Below the pieces are notes generated by a model. That model was not told the origin of the DNA, did no database searches, and saw only the letters and a list, made by a program, of their open reading frames with translations. This document shows positions 1-7,388 of a DNA stretch of 15,818 nucleotides, piece after piece. Origin of the DNA: Nitrospiraceae bacterium. GTDB lineage: Bacteria > Nitrospirota > Nitrospiria > Nitrospirales > Nitrospiraceae. A program made the translations under genes and the position numbers. The stretch's first letter is position 1, and every line of letters begins with the position of its first letter. The stretch covers positions 1 to 15,818 of the forward strand of contig SYGW01000007.1 in assembly GCA_005800255.1 (NCBI GenBank). Direction: 5' to 3'.

Positions 1-106
1 CGATCAGAATCATCAACATCGCAAGGAACCGGTGGCCCTCATAGAAAATCTGGCGCTGCTCGCTGGTGAGCGACTCGGCAAAAGACAATTTAGGACGACG
101 CGGCAT
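1..106 (-). CDS. N-terminal part of an unknown membrane-associated protein (runs off left edge)
   Basis: A leftward frame opens with ATG at 106-104 and stays open to the window edge, giving 35 residues that begin MPRRPKLSFAESLTSEQ. The start is basic, then polar, and a hydrophobic run (FLAMLMILI) begins near residue 28. This suggests an N-terminal cytoplasmic tail followed by a first membrane segment. There is no Shine-Dalgarno sequence, but a good -10-like hexamer (TATACT, 119-114) lies just upstream, so the message may start at or next to the ATG. The gene is divergent from the metallo-hydrolase at 285. The family cannot be recognised from 35 residues. That it is a real gene is inferred from the clean start, the promoter-like site and the sensible composition. 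Confidence 0.55.
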   Translation of the reverse strand, partial: MPRRPKLSFAESLTSEQRQIFYEGHRFLAMLMILI

Positions 107-113
107 AGGGCAC

Positions 114-142
114 AGTATAGTCCAGACAAGGAGCGGAATGGA
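114..142 (-). promoter_or_regulatory. Candidate -10 for the left-edge gene
   Basis: TATACT at 119-114 on the minus strand matches the sigma-70 -10 consensus at 5 of 6 positions. The expected -35 area (142-137) is a poor match. The ATG at 106 lies eight bases past the hexamer, so transcription could start at the start codon (leaderless). Confidence 0.25.
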
Positions 143-212
143 GGCGGTTGATCTCCTATGCTCGCGCAACGCACGACCACCGAAGACCATCGGGCCTCTC
201 CCTCCTTCCCTC

Positions 213-241
213 TTGACCCCTCTGCGACCGCAGCCTATCCT
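213..241 (+). promoter_or_regulatory. Candidate sigma-70 promoter for the metallo-hydrolase gene
   Basis: TTGACC (213-218) and TATCCT (236-241) are separated by 17 bases. Transcription would start near 248 and leave a leader of about 37 bases before the ATG at 285. This is a pattern match only. Confidence 0.35.
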
Positions 242-284
242 CTCCATGGCAGGCATGATCGATCAATTCGTGCGATAGAACTCT

Positions 285-1037
285 ATGCGTCTGACGATTC
301 TCGGGTCCGGCACGAACATCCACCCGACCCGCGCTGCTGCCGGCTATCTCCTCCACACCGACCAGCCACTCCTGCTCGACTTCGGACCCCGCACCTTGAT
401 GAATCTGCTGAAGGCCGGCGTGGATCGCCACAGCATTACCCATATCCTCTTTTCCCATTACCATGCGGACCACTTCGCCGACTTCATCCCGTTTTTCTTC
501 GATGCGGTCTTCTACTCGAATCACCTCGGAACCAGGCCGGACCTGACCCTGATCGGGCCGCGCGGCACCAAGGCACTCTTCCGCACCTTGATCCAGACCC
601 TGCCTGGATTCAACAAGGCCCGCTTCGAGGTGCGCTGTAAAGAGGTATCGAACCGGCCCTTCACGATCGGCCGTACGAAGATTTACCCCAAAACGGTCGT
701 CCATAGTCCCCGCCTGCATTGTGTCGGCTATCGAATCGAATATGGCAACAAGGCCCTGGCCTATTCGGGAGACGCGCAATATTGCGACAGCCTCATCCGC
801 CTCTGCGGCGACGCCGACCTGGCCCTGCTCGATTGCTCGTTCCCCGCCAATAAGCCGGGGCTCGGACATCTCCACGCGGGGGAATGCGGATTGGTGGCGA
901 AGGAAGCAAGCGTCACTCGCCTGGTCCTCTCGCATTTTTATCCGATTGCTGATCGCTATGATGTGAGGGAACAAGCGGGAGAAACGTTCGGGGGGAAGAT
1001 CCTAGTCGGGAAGGACTTGATGACGATCAAGCTCTAA
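285..1037 (+). CDS. Metallo-beta-lactamase-fold hydrolase, RNase Z-like
   Basis: This 250-residue protein belongs to the metallo-beta-lactamase superfamily, probably as a soluble cytoplasmic hydrolase. Seen in sequence: an N-terminal beta strand and glycine turn (LTILGSGTN, 3-11), the metal-binding HxHxDH motif (HYHADH, 58-63), and further likely metal ligands H140 (VVHS), D163 (SGDA) and H217 (LSHFYP). The spacing resembles the RNase Z/AtsA branch, whose members cleave tRNA 3' trailers or other phosphodiester or ester bonds. The long exosite arm typical of true RNase Z is not obvious, so the substrate is open. The ATG at 285 has no strong ribosome binding site, but it begins exactly at the first conserved strand. 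The gene converges on the SirB1-like gene across an inverted repeat. Confidence 0.85.
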   Translation: MRLTILGSGTNIHPTRAAAGYLLHTDQPLLLDFGPRTLMNLLKAGVDRHSITHILFSHYHADHFADFIPFFFDAVFYSNHLGTRPDLTLIGPRGTKALFRTLIQTLPGFNKARFEVRCKEVSNRPFTIGRTKIYPKTVVHSPRLHCVGYRIEYGNKALAYSGDAQYCDSLIRLCGDADLALLDCSFPANKPGLGHLHAGECGLVAKEASVTRLVLSHFYPIADRYDVREQAGETFGGKILVGKDLMTIKL

Positions 1038-1042
1038 AGAGC

Positions 1043-1124
1043 CGTGAAACGTAAAACGTGAGAAGTGAAACTCTGGATTGCTGAGTCCTGTCCCTCGAAT
1101 GCCTTTTACGTCTGACGTTTCACG
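1043..1124. repeat. Intergenic inverted repeat, family A copy 1
   Basis: The arms 1043-1059 and 1108-1124 pair at 15 of 17 positions, including a perfect 10-base core (CGTGAAACGT at 1043-1052, its complement at 1115-1124). The arms are built from reiterated ACGT/GTGAAA words. The spacer shares the words GGATTGC and TGTCC, in the same order, with the inverted repeat at 7799-7882. The element fills the gap between two convergent genes. It has no T-tract, so it is not a classical terminator, though it may still stop transcription from both sides. Confidence 0.7.
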
Positions 1125-1133
1125 TCTAACGTA

Positions 1134-2018
1134 TTACAGCCCACCCTCTTTGTCGCCACCACCCAGGATCCCGATGAATTTCGTGAGGCGGGCTTTCTTG
1201 AGGGGCTCATCGAGCTTGGTATAAATGGCCAGGAGATTCTTGACCATGCGGGAGAGAATAGCGCGCACGGAACTGTGCTGCAGATACTTTTCGTCGAATC
1301 CGTAGCCGGCTTCCGTAAGGAACCGCTGGCAGTTCTTTTCGGTCAATAACGCTCCGCCATTGAAACAATCAACGAAGATCTTGTACCGGTCCGACTCGTA
1401 CTTCACGAGGAAATGGCCCGGCATTCCGATCCCATGCACCGGGAGGCCCATCCGCTTCCCGATCAAGAGGTACAGGGTCGAGAGACTGATGGGAATGCCA
1501 GTCCGCCGGTCGATCACGCAGTTGAGGTAGCTGTTCTCCAACTCGTAATAGTTCTTCGTATTGCCCTTGAAACCCTGCTCCGTGAAGAGATACCGGTTCA
1601 ACGTCTTGATCGTTTCCTCGCCTGAGGCCCGCGAACCGAGCCGATCCTGTACTTCCTGCGCCATCTCGTCCAGCTGTCTGGCATAGGAGGAAACCGTGAG
1701 GGTGGGATAGGCGTAGCGGGCAATCAGAAAAGCGCCCCGTTCGAGATCCATCGCCCCGTCCGGCAAGGCCGCCAGTTGCGTCAGTTCATCTTCGAGATTG
1801 CCGCCGCGGATTTCCTCCAGCACGGAGAGCAAACGGTCGGCCATTTCCGGCTGTTCGATTTCCGCTTCTTGCAGGAGGGGGACGGCAGAGGGGCCGATGT
1901 CGATGAGCTTACCGCTGATGGTCCGGACGATCCTCTCGTCTTCGTCGGACAACAGCCGGATCAGAGCCCGGATTTGGCTCTCGTTGACCAGCATGGCGGG
2001 ACTCCCTGACAAGCCCAT
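1134..2018 (-). CDS. SirB1/transglutaminase-like protein
   Basis: The protein has 294 residues, or 286 if translation starts at the internal ATG at 1994. It matches the SirB1/transglutaminase-like core (Transglut_core2) family. Seen: an N-terminal helical region of about 90 residues, then the typical block NSYLNCVIDRRTGIPISLS, GLPVHGIGMPGHFLVKY and IFVDCFNGG, followed by a helical C-terminal part. Family members are soluble and of poorly defined biochemistry; several are annotated as regulators or TPR-linked proteins. The ATG at 2018 overlaps the permease stop by one base (TAATG). The ATG at 1994 has a better ribosome binding site (AGGGAG), so the true start may be there. It is the last gene of the four-gene leftward operon. 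Confidence 0.85.
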   Translation of the reverse strand: MGLSGSPAMLVNESQIRALIRLLSDEDERIVRTISGKLIDIGPSAVPLLQEAEIEQPEMADRLLSVLEEIRGGNLEDELTQLAALPDGAMDLERGAFLIARYAYPTLTVSSYARQLDEMAQEVQDRLGSRASGEETIKTLNRYLFTEQGFKGNTKNYYELENSYLNCVIDRRTGIPISLSTLYLLIGKRMGLPVHGIGMPGHFLVKYESDRYKIFVDCFNGGALLTEKNCQRFLTEAGYGFDEKYLQHSSVRAILSRMVKNLLAIYTKLDEPLKKARLTKFIGILGGGDKEGGL

Positions 2019-2797
2019 TAGCCCATCGCCCGACGGAACGCTTTGGCACTCCCATAGAGGCAGATAGCGTCAAAAATTATCATGACGACCACGACCATCG
2101 CGACGTGGGGCAGGGCCTCAGTCCAGCCGGAAAGGATCAACGGCCGCACCGCGTCGATCGCCCAGGTCATCGGATTGAACCGCGCTAAAAATCCCATCCA
2201 GGCCGGCATGCCCGCCAAAGGCACCAGGGCCGAGCTCAAGAAAATCATCGGCAGCGACAGGAAGCCCAGCACCGAAAAGAAGTCGCCGTGGCTTTTCACG
2301 GAAAAGGCCATAGCCATGGAAATCGCCGTGAGGCCGACTCCGAAAAGCATCCCGATCAGCAAGATGGCCGCGACACCCAGGAGCCCCGTCGCCGGCTGGA
2401 CGTCGAACAAAAAGGCCACCCCGAGGATCACGAGCACTTGGAGCGAGGTAATCGTCATCACGAAGATGAACCGGCTCAGGATCACCGAGCTCCGGTGGAT
2501 CGGCGTGGTCATCAGCCGTTCCAGAAACCCGTTCTCCTTGTCGAACAGCAGATCGACGCCGCCCGCCAGCCCGTTGTTCAGCACCGTCATGACGACCACG
2601 CCGGCCGTCAGAAAGCTGATGTAGTTCGGGGCCTGCGTCACTTGCACATCCGCGGCCTTCTGAAACAAGTTGCCGAAGAAGATCAGCCAGAACAGCATCG
2701 GCTGCACGAGCGTAAACAACATGCTGAATTTCTCGCGGCTGAGCCGCCGGACCCACCGCATCGTCAACGCATGAATTTCTTGCCAGTACTGGGCCAC
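2018..2797 (-). CDS. ABC-2 type transporter permease
   Basis: This 259-residue integral membrane protein is the membrane half of a DrrAB/NodIJ-type exporter. About six hydrophobic segments are visible (near residues 25-42, 60-80, 105-128, 138-160, 172-195 and 228-250). The cytoplasmic stretch FDKENGFLERLMTTPIHRS (about 85-103) is characteristic of ABC-2 permeases. The start is GTG at 2797, chosen because AAGGAG (2808-2803) lies five bases upstream and overlaps the TAA of the ATPase gene. The stop overlaps the SirB1-like start by one base. Its partner is the ATPase just upstream. The exported substrate (drug, lipid, polysaccharide) cannot be told from sequence. Confidence 0.9.
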   Translation of the reverse strand: MAQYWQEIHALTMRWVRRLSREKFSMLFTLVQPMLFWLIFFGNLFQKAADVQVTQAPNYISFLTAGVVVMTVLNNGLAGGVDLLFDKENGFLERLMTTPIHRSSVILSRFIFVMTITSLQVLVILGVAFLFDVQPATGLLGVAAILLIGMLFGVGLTAISMAMAFSVKSHGDFFSVLGFLSLPMIFLSSALVPLAGMPAWMGFLARFNPMTWAIDAVRPLILSGWTEALPHVAMVVVVMIIFDAICLYGSAKAFRRAMG

Positions 2798-2806
2798 CGT
2801 ATCTCC

Positions 2807-3784
2807 TTATGATCCTGCCTGAATGTCTTGAACCGATTCGGTCATGGACCGCCCCGTATGGGCGATGAACACGTCGTCCAGCCGCGGCCGGTGATATTCG
2901 ATAAACTCTAATCGGCAATCCAGCCGGTTGGCGGACTCGAGGATCGCGGACAGGGCCTTCTCCGGCGAATCGACCCGGATATCCAGTCCGGCCGGCGTGG
3001 CCTTGACCGCGCGCATCGCCGGTTGCCCTGTCAACGCAGATACCAACAGAGGAATCTTGCTCTGGTCCTTCAAGGTCAGCGACACGATATCGCCGCCCAG
3101 CCCTATTTTCAGCTCGGTCGGCGAGCCGAGCGTCTTGATCTTCCCGCCGTCGATGATGGCCAGGCGATCACAGAGCTGGTCCGCTTCGTCCAAATAGTTC
3201 GTCGTCATCACGATCGTCATGCCGCGCCCCTTCAACATCCGCACATAGTCCCAAATGCGGAGGCGGCTCTGCACATCCAGGCCCAGGGTCGGTTCGTCGA
3301 GGAACAGAATCTTCGGATTCGGCAGGAGACCGCAGGCAATGTCGAGCTTCCGCTTCATGCCCCCGGAATAGGTTTTCGCCGGGCGATCGGCCGCCTCTTC
3401 CAATTCCACGAGCTTCAGCAGCTCGGCGATGCGCTTCGCGGCTTCCGCCTTCGACAAATGGTAGAGGGCCCCGAGGAGTTCGAGATGTTCTCGCCCGGTA
3501 AGGAAGCGATCGATGGCCCGCTCCTGCGGCACATAGCCGATCAGTTGCCGGACGACGTCCGCGTCGCGCACCGTATCGTGACCCAAAATGCTGGCGGAGC
3601 CGGACGTCGGCGGCAGCAGCGTGATGAGGGTCCTGAGCGTGGTGCTTTTCCCCGCTCCGTTCGGTCCGAGGAGGCCGAAAATCTCGCCTTCATAGACCTG
3701 AAACGACAGATCGGCAACGGCGACATGGCCGCCGTCATAGGTTTTGGTGAGCCGGGAGACCTCAATGGCGATTGCGCGATCCAT
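2807..3784 (-). CDS. ABC transporter ATP-binding protein, DrrA-like
   Basis: This 325-residue ATPase should power the adjacent ABC-2 permease. Motifs counted from the ATG at 3784: Walker A GPNGAGKST (40-48), Q-loop Q87, signature YSGGM (139-143), Walker B LFLDEP (160-165) with the D-loop GLD after it, and a C-terminal domain of about 100 residues usual in the DrrA family. The switch position reads TTNYLDEAD, so Asn196 stands where most ABC ATPases have His. The frame is open further upstream to 3907, but that part overlaps the LON-domain gene. The ATG at 3784 overlaps that gene's TGA by one base and fits the family N-terminus. It is the second gene of the leftward operon. Confidence 0.93.
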   Translation of the reverse strand: MDRAIAIEVSRLTKTYDGGHVAVADLSFQVYEGEIFGLLGPNGAGKSTTLRTLITLLPPTSGSASILGHDTVRDADVVRQLIGYVPQERAIDRFLTGREHLELLGALYHLSKAEAAKRIAELLKLVELEEAADRPAKTYSGGMKRKLDIACGLLPNPKILFLDEPTLGLDVQSRLRIWDYVRMLKGRGMTIVMTTNYLDEADQLCDRLAIIDGGKIKTLGSPTELKIGLGGDIVSLTLKDQSKIPLLVSALTGQPAMRAVKATPAGLDIRVDSPEKALSAILESANRLDCRLEFIEYHRPRLDDVFIAHTGRSMTESVQDIQAGS

Positions 3785-4473
3785 CAGCCCCAGCCCTTCG
3801 CACCGGACTGGTCCTGCATCATGAACTCGATAAGGTCGCTGAGACGGCGGGCTTGTTGATGGAGACTGTCTGCCTCCAACAGAAACTGCTTTTCCAAGGG
3901 CGTACACTCCAAGTAGGTGGACAAGGTGTTGACGAAAATCTCGTCGCTGACTTCTTTATGGAAAAACTCCTGCCAGGTCGGCATGTCGTCGTGAGACCGG
4001 AGATAGGACTCCAAAAGAGCACAAAGACGCTGGCGGACCGCCGGGGCGAGCGCCGTTTCTGCGCCTCGTGGCCTAACGGCAATCGTCGCCTCACGATAGG
4101 GCTTGTCGTGCCATTCGCGTTCGATCTCAAACCGCTCTAGCCCTTGCAGGAGGATGTTAGATCGGCCGTCGGCCAGCGGTTGCACGCTCACCAACCGACC
4201 AACGCAGCCCATCGGGAACACGGGTGGATGGCCATAATAGTCCGGCTCCCAGCCCTCTTTGAGCAGGGCCATGCCGATACATTGTCCGCTAATCGCGGCA
4301 TCTGAGACCATGTCACGGTAACGGGGCTCGAAGATATGCAGAGGAAGATAGGTCTTGGGGAAGAGTACGACATTCGGAAGCGGGAACGCCGGGATCCGTC
4401 CAGGGATGGGAAACGGCGGCGCGATATCGCGCTGATCGCGCCCCTGCGGTTCTCGCTCGTGATCGGTCTGCAT
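3784..4473 (-). CDS. LON substrate-binding (N-terminal) domain protein
   Basis: This 229-residue protein resembles the substrate-recognition domain of Lon protease without the AAA+ and peptidase parts. Seen: the family opening IPAFPLPNVVLFPKTYLPLHIFEPRY (about 28-53) and the G-rich strands GCVGRLVSVQPLADGRSNILLQGLERF (about 90-116), followed by an all-helical C-terminal half. Such stand-alone LON-domain proteins are common and their role is not settled; substrate or partner binding is assumed. The ATG at 4473 is preferred; a GTG at 4476 lies one codon upstream. No Shine-Dalgarno sequence is visible. A promoter-like pair puts the transcription start at about the ATG. It is the first gene of the operon and overlaps the ATPase start by one base. 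Confidence 0.85.
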   Translation of the reverse strand: MQTDHEREPQGRDQRDIAPPFPIPGRIPAFPLPNVVLFPKTYLPLHIFEPRYRDMVSDAAISGQCIGMALLKEGWEPDYYGHPPVFPMGCVGRLVSVQPLADGRSNILLQGLERFEIEREWHDKPYREATIAVRPRGAETALAPAVRQRLCALLESYLRSHDDMPTWQEFFHKEVSDEIFVNTLSTYLECTPLEKQFLLEADSLHQQARRLSDLIEFMMQDQSGAKGWG

Positions 4474-4478
4474 CACTC

Positions 4479-4508
4479 ACGATAGCTGATGGTCGACAAA
4501 ATTGTCAA
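4479..4508 (-). promoter_or_regulatory. Candidate promoter of the LON/ABC/SirB1 operon
   Basis: A perfect -35 (TTGACA, 4508-4503) and TATCGT (4484-4479, 4 of 6) are spaced by 18 bases on the minus strand. The predicted start at about 4473 falls on the ATG of the LON-domain gene, so the message could be leaderless. Confidence 0.45.
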
Positions 4509-4570
4509 CGGCGAGAACTGGGCGTCTTCCACCCACAGAGTTGCCGGAAACCATCATCAATACAGGAGAT

Positions 4571-4599
4571 TTGTGCCACCCGCCGAAGCATGTTATAAG
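4571..4599 (+). promoter_or_regulatory. Candidate extended -10 promoter for the AttH-like gene
   Basis: TATAAG (4594-4599, 5 of 6) is preceded by TG one base upstream, which makes an extended -10. A weak -35 (TTGTGC, 4571-4576) stands 17 bases away. Transcription would begin near 4606, about 36 bases before the ATG at 4642. Confidence 0.45.
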
Positions 4600-4641
4600 C
4601 GCGATCGACGAGTCCATCACCTCACGGAGCCTCCGTCACCC

Positions 4642-5775
4642 ATGCGCGAATTGCGGTGTCCCCTCCGACCTATTCTGCTCCTGGCAAGCAGTCTGCTCAT
4701 GGCCCTGCCTGGGCTCGCGAACGACAGGGCAAAGGAATTCACCATCGCCACGGAAGGCTACCGCTATTCCTTTCCACGCGATCACGGAACGCATGAAGCC
4801 TTTCGCACGGAATGGTGGTACTACACGGGGCAGCTCACGGCAAAAGACGGCCGCTCGTTCGGCTATCAACTCACCTTCTTCCGCCGGGGCATGGCGCAAC
4901 AACAAGTACGAACCCTCCCGTCGCAATGGGCCGTCACCCAACTCTACCTGGCCCATTTCGCCGTGAGCGATCTCGGCCAGGGCCGTTTTCATTATGCGGA
5001 AAAAATCAGCCGGGCCGGTTTGGGCAAGGCCGGTGCGAATCCCGATCGCCTCCATGTCTGGGTCGATGGCTGGAGCGCCGAATCGTCGACTGCCAGGCCA
5101 GACACCCAGACCCTCCAGGCTGCAGATGGGGACCTCGCCCTTCAGCTTACCCTCGCACCGGAAAAACCGCTCGTTCTGCATGGCACAGAGGGAATCAGCC
5201 GCAAAGGCTCTGCCGCGGGCCAAGCCTCCCATTACTATTCCTTTACCAGACTGGCCACGACCGGCCAGCTCACGATCGGCTCAGAATCGTTCGACGTGAC
5301 CGGCACAAGCTGGATGGACCATGAATTCGGCTCCGCCGATCTCGACAAGGGCCTGGTCGGATGGGACTGGTTCAGCCTGCAACTCGATGACCAAAGAGAA
5401 CTGATGCTCTATCGGCTCCGCCGTTCCGATGGATCGGCCGATCCCGTCTCCAGCGGAACCCTCATCGACCGGGAGGGACGAGGCCAGCATCTGTCGATCC
5501 AAGACTTCACCCTGGAGCCAACCAGTTATTGGACCAGTCCTACGAGCAAAGCCCGCTATCCGCAACGTTGGCGCCTGGCCATTCCCTCGCAGCAACTCTC
5601 GCTGGAGCTCGCTCCCCTCATGGCAGAGCAGGAGCTCTCCACCAAGCGCAGTACCCAAGTGACCTATTGGGAAGGAGCCATCGAGGCAACCGGCGCCTCA
5701 CAGGGAAAGCCAATCAAAGGCCAGGGGTATATGGAACTGACTGGATACGTTGAACGATTCACCAAAAAACTCTAG
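4642..5775 (+). CDS. Exported AttH/CrtC-type lipocalin-like protein
   Basis: This 377-residue protein has an N-terminal signal peptide (basic start, hydrophobic 10-25, probable cut after ALPGLA at 26), so it should act in the periplasm or at the outer membrane. It shows hallmarks of the AttH / carotenoid 1,2-hydratase (CrtC) lipocalin-like family: EWWYYTG (57-63), SFGYQLTFFR shortly after, GTSWMDHEFGS (221-231) and GWDWFSLQLDD. Family members are mostly of unknown function; a few hydrate carotenoids, and AttH is linked to ABC transporter loci. The frame stays open upstream to 4489, but the ATG at 4642 is chosen because the signal peptide begins there and GGAG (4626-4629) lies upstream. It is divergent from the LON/ABC operon and followed by the propeller lipoprotein after 50 bases. 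Confidence 0.85.
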   Translation: MRELRCPLRPILLLASSLLMALPGLANDRAKEFTIATEGYRYSFPRDHGTHEAFRTEWWYYTGQLTAKDGRSFGYQLTFFRRGMAQQQVRTLPSQWAVTQLYLAHFAVSDLGQGRFHYAEKISRAGLGKAGANPDRLHVWVDGWSAESSTARPDTQTLQAADGDLALQLTLAPEKPLVLHGTEGISRKGSAAGQASHYYSFTRLATTGQLTIGSESFDVTGTSWMDHEFGSADLDKGLVGWDWFSLQLDDQRELMLYRLRRSDGSADPVSSGTLIDREGRGQHLSIQDFTLEPTSYWTSPTSKARYPQRWRLAIPSQQLSLELAPLMAEQELSTKRSTQVTYWEGAIEATGASQGKPIKGQGYMELTGYVERFTKKL

Positions 5776-5825
5776 TCGATTGACTCACTGCTGAATCCTA
5801 TGGTTAGGTCTCACGCCACAACACC

Positions 5826-6866
5826 ATGCTGACTCGAACGACCTCTCAATTCATTCAACTCGCCACGCTGTTACTCGTGCTGTTCTCGGTCGGCTGCCAG
5901 AAGGACAGCGAGGCGATCGTTTCGATCGCGCTCCATCCGACCAACGTCAACATCCTCTATGTGGCGACGAACGACGCAGTCTACAAATCGCGCGACGGAG
6001 GCCAACTGTGGGAGCGGTTCCCCAGTTTCAGCGCGCGGCGTGTGACGACCCTTGCCATTGACCCTCAGTTTCCCGCCACGATCTATGCCGGCACCATGGC
6101 CGACGCAGTCTATAAGAGTCCGGATGGCGGGCAACATTGGCTCCCCCACAATGTCGGACTCAAAGAACATGTCTCTTTCATCAATGAATTCGTCTTTCAT
6201 CCGACCGACCACGATCAGATCTACGCAGCCACGACCGTCGGCGCCTTTTACACCAAAGACGGGGGGCGCGAATGGGAAGAGCGGATGGCCGGGATGAAGG
6301 AGGTCCACATCGTGGTCTCCATCACCATTCATCCCCGCGATCCCCGCGTCCTCTACGCGGGTACCACGGGGGGAATCTATCGGTCAGACAATGCGGCGAT
6401 GGGGTGGAAGAAGATCAACAACGGGCTGATTCCCGAACAGGAACTGATGGGGGGGATGGCGCTGGGGGTCAATGCGATCGTCTTCGATGTGATCAATCCG
6501 GACATCGTCTATGCCGGCACCACGAAGGGCCTCTTCCGCACCGATACGCGCGGCGAGCAATGGGAGCGGATCGGGCAATCGCTCCCCGATCCGTTCGTGA
6601 GCAGCATCCTCATCGACCCGATCGAGCCCAAAACCCTCTATATCGGAGGACCGGGAGGAGTTTGGAAGAGCCCCGACAGCGGGCAGACCTGGACCGCGAT
6701 CAACAACGGACTGGGCTCGCTGAATATTCGCACCCTCGCGATGAGCCAGCGCGACCCGCACATCCTCTATGTCGGCACGAACGGCAGCGGTCTCTACCGC
6801 TCGACCGACGCCGGTGCGACCTGGACTCCGATCCCTCTCAAGGCCGCACCGGCCACTGCTCAATAA
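5826..6866 (+). CDS. Lipoprotein with seven Asp-box (BNR/YCF48-like) propeller repeats
   Basis: This 346-residue protein has a hydrophobic start ending in SVGC (Cys24), a lipobox-like site, so it is probably a lipid-anchored exported protein. The rest consists of seven repeats of about 45 residues. Each has a strand of the type HP..P..LYVGT..GVYKS followed by an Asp-box S-x-D-x-G-x-x-W (for example SRDGGQLW, SPDGGQHW, TKDGGREW, SPDSGQTW, STDAGATW). Repeats 4 and 5 have weaker boxes (SDNAAMGW, TDTRGEQW). Seven units are enough for a closed seven-blade beta propeller of sortilin/YCF48/BNR type. Such proteins bind partners or glycans, and some assist photosystem assembly; no catalytic residues can be assigned. 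It probably shares transcription with the AttH-like gene. Its end overlaps the opposite gene by seven bases. Confidence 0.85.
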   Translation: MLTRTTSQFIQLATLLLVLFSVGCQKDSEAIVSIALHPTNVNILYVATNDAVYKSRDGGQLWERFPSFSARRVTTLAIDPQFPATIYAGTMADAVYKSPDGGQHWLPHNVGLKEHVSFINEFVFHPTDHDQIYAATTVGAFYTKDGGREWEERMAGMKEVHIVVSITIHPRDPRVLYAGTTGGIYRSDNAAMGWKKINNGLIPEQELMGGMALGVNAIVFDVINPDIVYAGTTKGLFRTDTRGEQWERIGQSLPDPFVSSILIDPIEPKTLYIGGPGGVWKSPDSGQTWTAINNGLGSLNIRTLAMSQRDPHILYVGTNGSGLYRSTDAGATWTPIPLKAAPATAQ

Positions 6867-7342
6867 CCGCTCTTGGGCGACGACTCGCTATGCCGATACC
6901 GGCTGCTGTAGGACAACATCTGGTCCGACAGGGCCTTCCATTCGTCCCCCGTCATCAGGTCCTTCATCTTGAAACGGAGCGAGAGGATCTTCGCGGCCGA
7001 CTGCATCCGTTGATTGCTCGCGTCATCCAACGCCTTGGTGAACTCCTCCGGGGTCGCCGCATAGTTCGCGTTCAACTCATACAGCCGGCGATGGGACGCG
7101 CGCGCTTGTTCGCGGCTCGACCGCAATTCCGCGACCACATCGTCCACGATCGCCTTCACTTGCTGGGCCTTCGCCGGATCCTTGACGGTGCGATCGATCA
7201 AGGCCGCCATGTCCTGCTGACCCTTCTGCCAATAGCTCTCCCCTTTCCCTTCACCGCCCATCCCATGATGATGATGCCCTGAACAACCGGCCAAGGCCAA
7301 CACTGCCACGAGTCCAAGCACATAACACTGAATGTGTTTCAT
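6860..7342 (-). CDS. Small His-rich helical lipoprotein
   Basis: This 160-residue protein starts with a lipoprotein signal (lipobox LAGC, Cys20), immediately followed by a SGHHHHGMGG stretch. The remainder is charged and strongly alpha-helical, with a C-terminal DLMTGDEWKALSDQM that recalls the helical repeats of Spy/CpxP-like periplasmic proteins; that likeness is loose. A metal-binding role for the four histidines is an inference. The ATG at 7342 is preferred over the longer frame to 7381 because AGGGAGGG precedes it by about six bases and the lipoprotein signal begins there. The gene is convergent with the propeller gene, overlapping its last seven bases, and divergent from the small gene at 7432. 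Confidence 0.75.
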   Translation of the reverse strand: MKHIQCYVLGLVAVLALAGCSGHHHHGMGGEGKGESYWQKGQQDMAALIDRTVKDPAKAQQVKAIVDDVVAELRSSREQARASHRRLYELNANYAATPEEFTKALDDASNQRMQSAAKILSLRFKMKDLMTGDEWKALSDQMLSYSSRYRHSESSPKSGY

Positions 7343-7388
7343 GCAACCCTCCCTGAAATATGAATGTGCGATGCCGAACATAAGCTTG

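Noticed and set aside
156..974. Leftward 272-residue open frame across the metallo-hydrolase gene
   Set aside because: It is antisense to a gene with clear metal-binding motifs, and its product has no recognisable domain.
3023..3859. Rightward 278-residue open frame across the ABC ATPase gene
   Set aside because: It is an antisense shadow of a gene with Walker and signature motifs; long shadow frames are common in GC-rich coding DNA.
3785..3907. N-terminal extension of 41 residues on the ABC ATPase
   Set aside because: It lies wholly inside the LON-domain gene, and the TGATG overlap at 3784 gives a start that fits the family.
6272..7282. Rightward 336-residue open frame spanning the end of the propeller gene and the opposite lipoprotein gene
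   Set aside because: It overlaps two well-supported genes in other frames, and its Arg/Pro/His-rich product resembles no protein.
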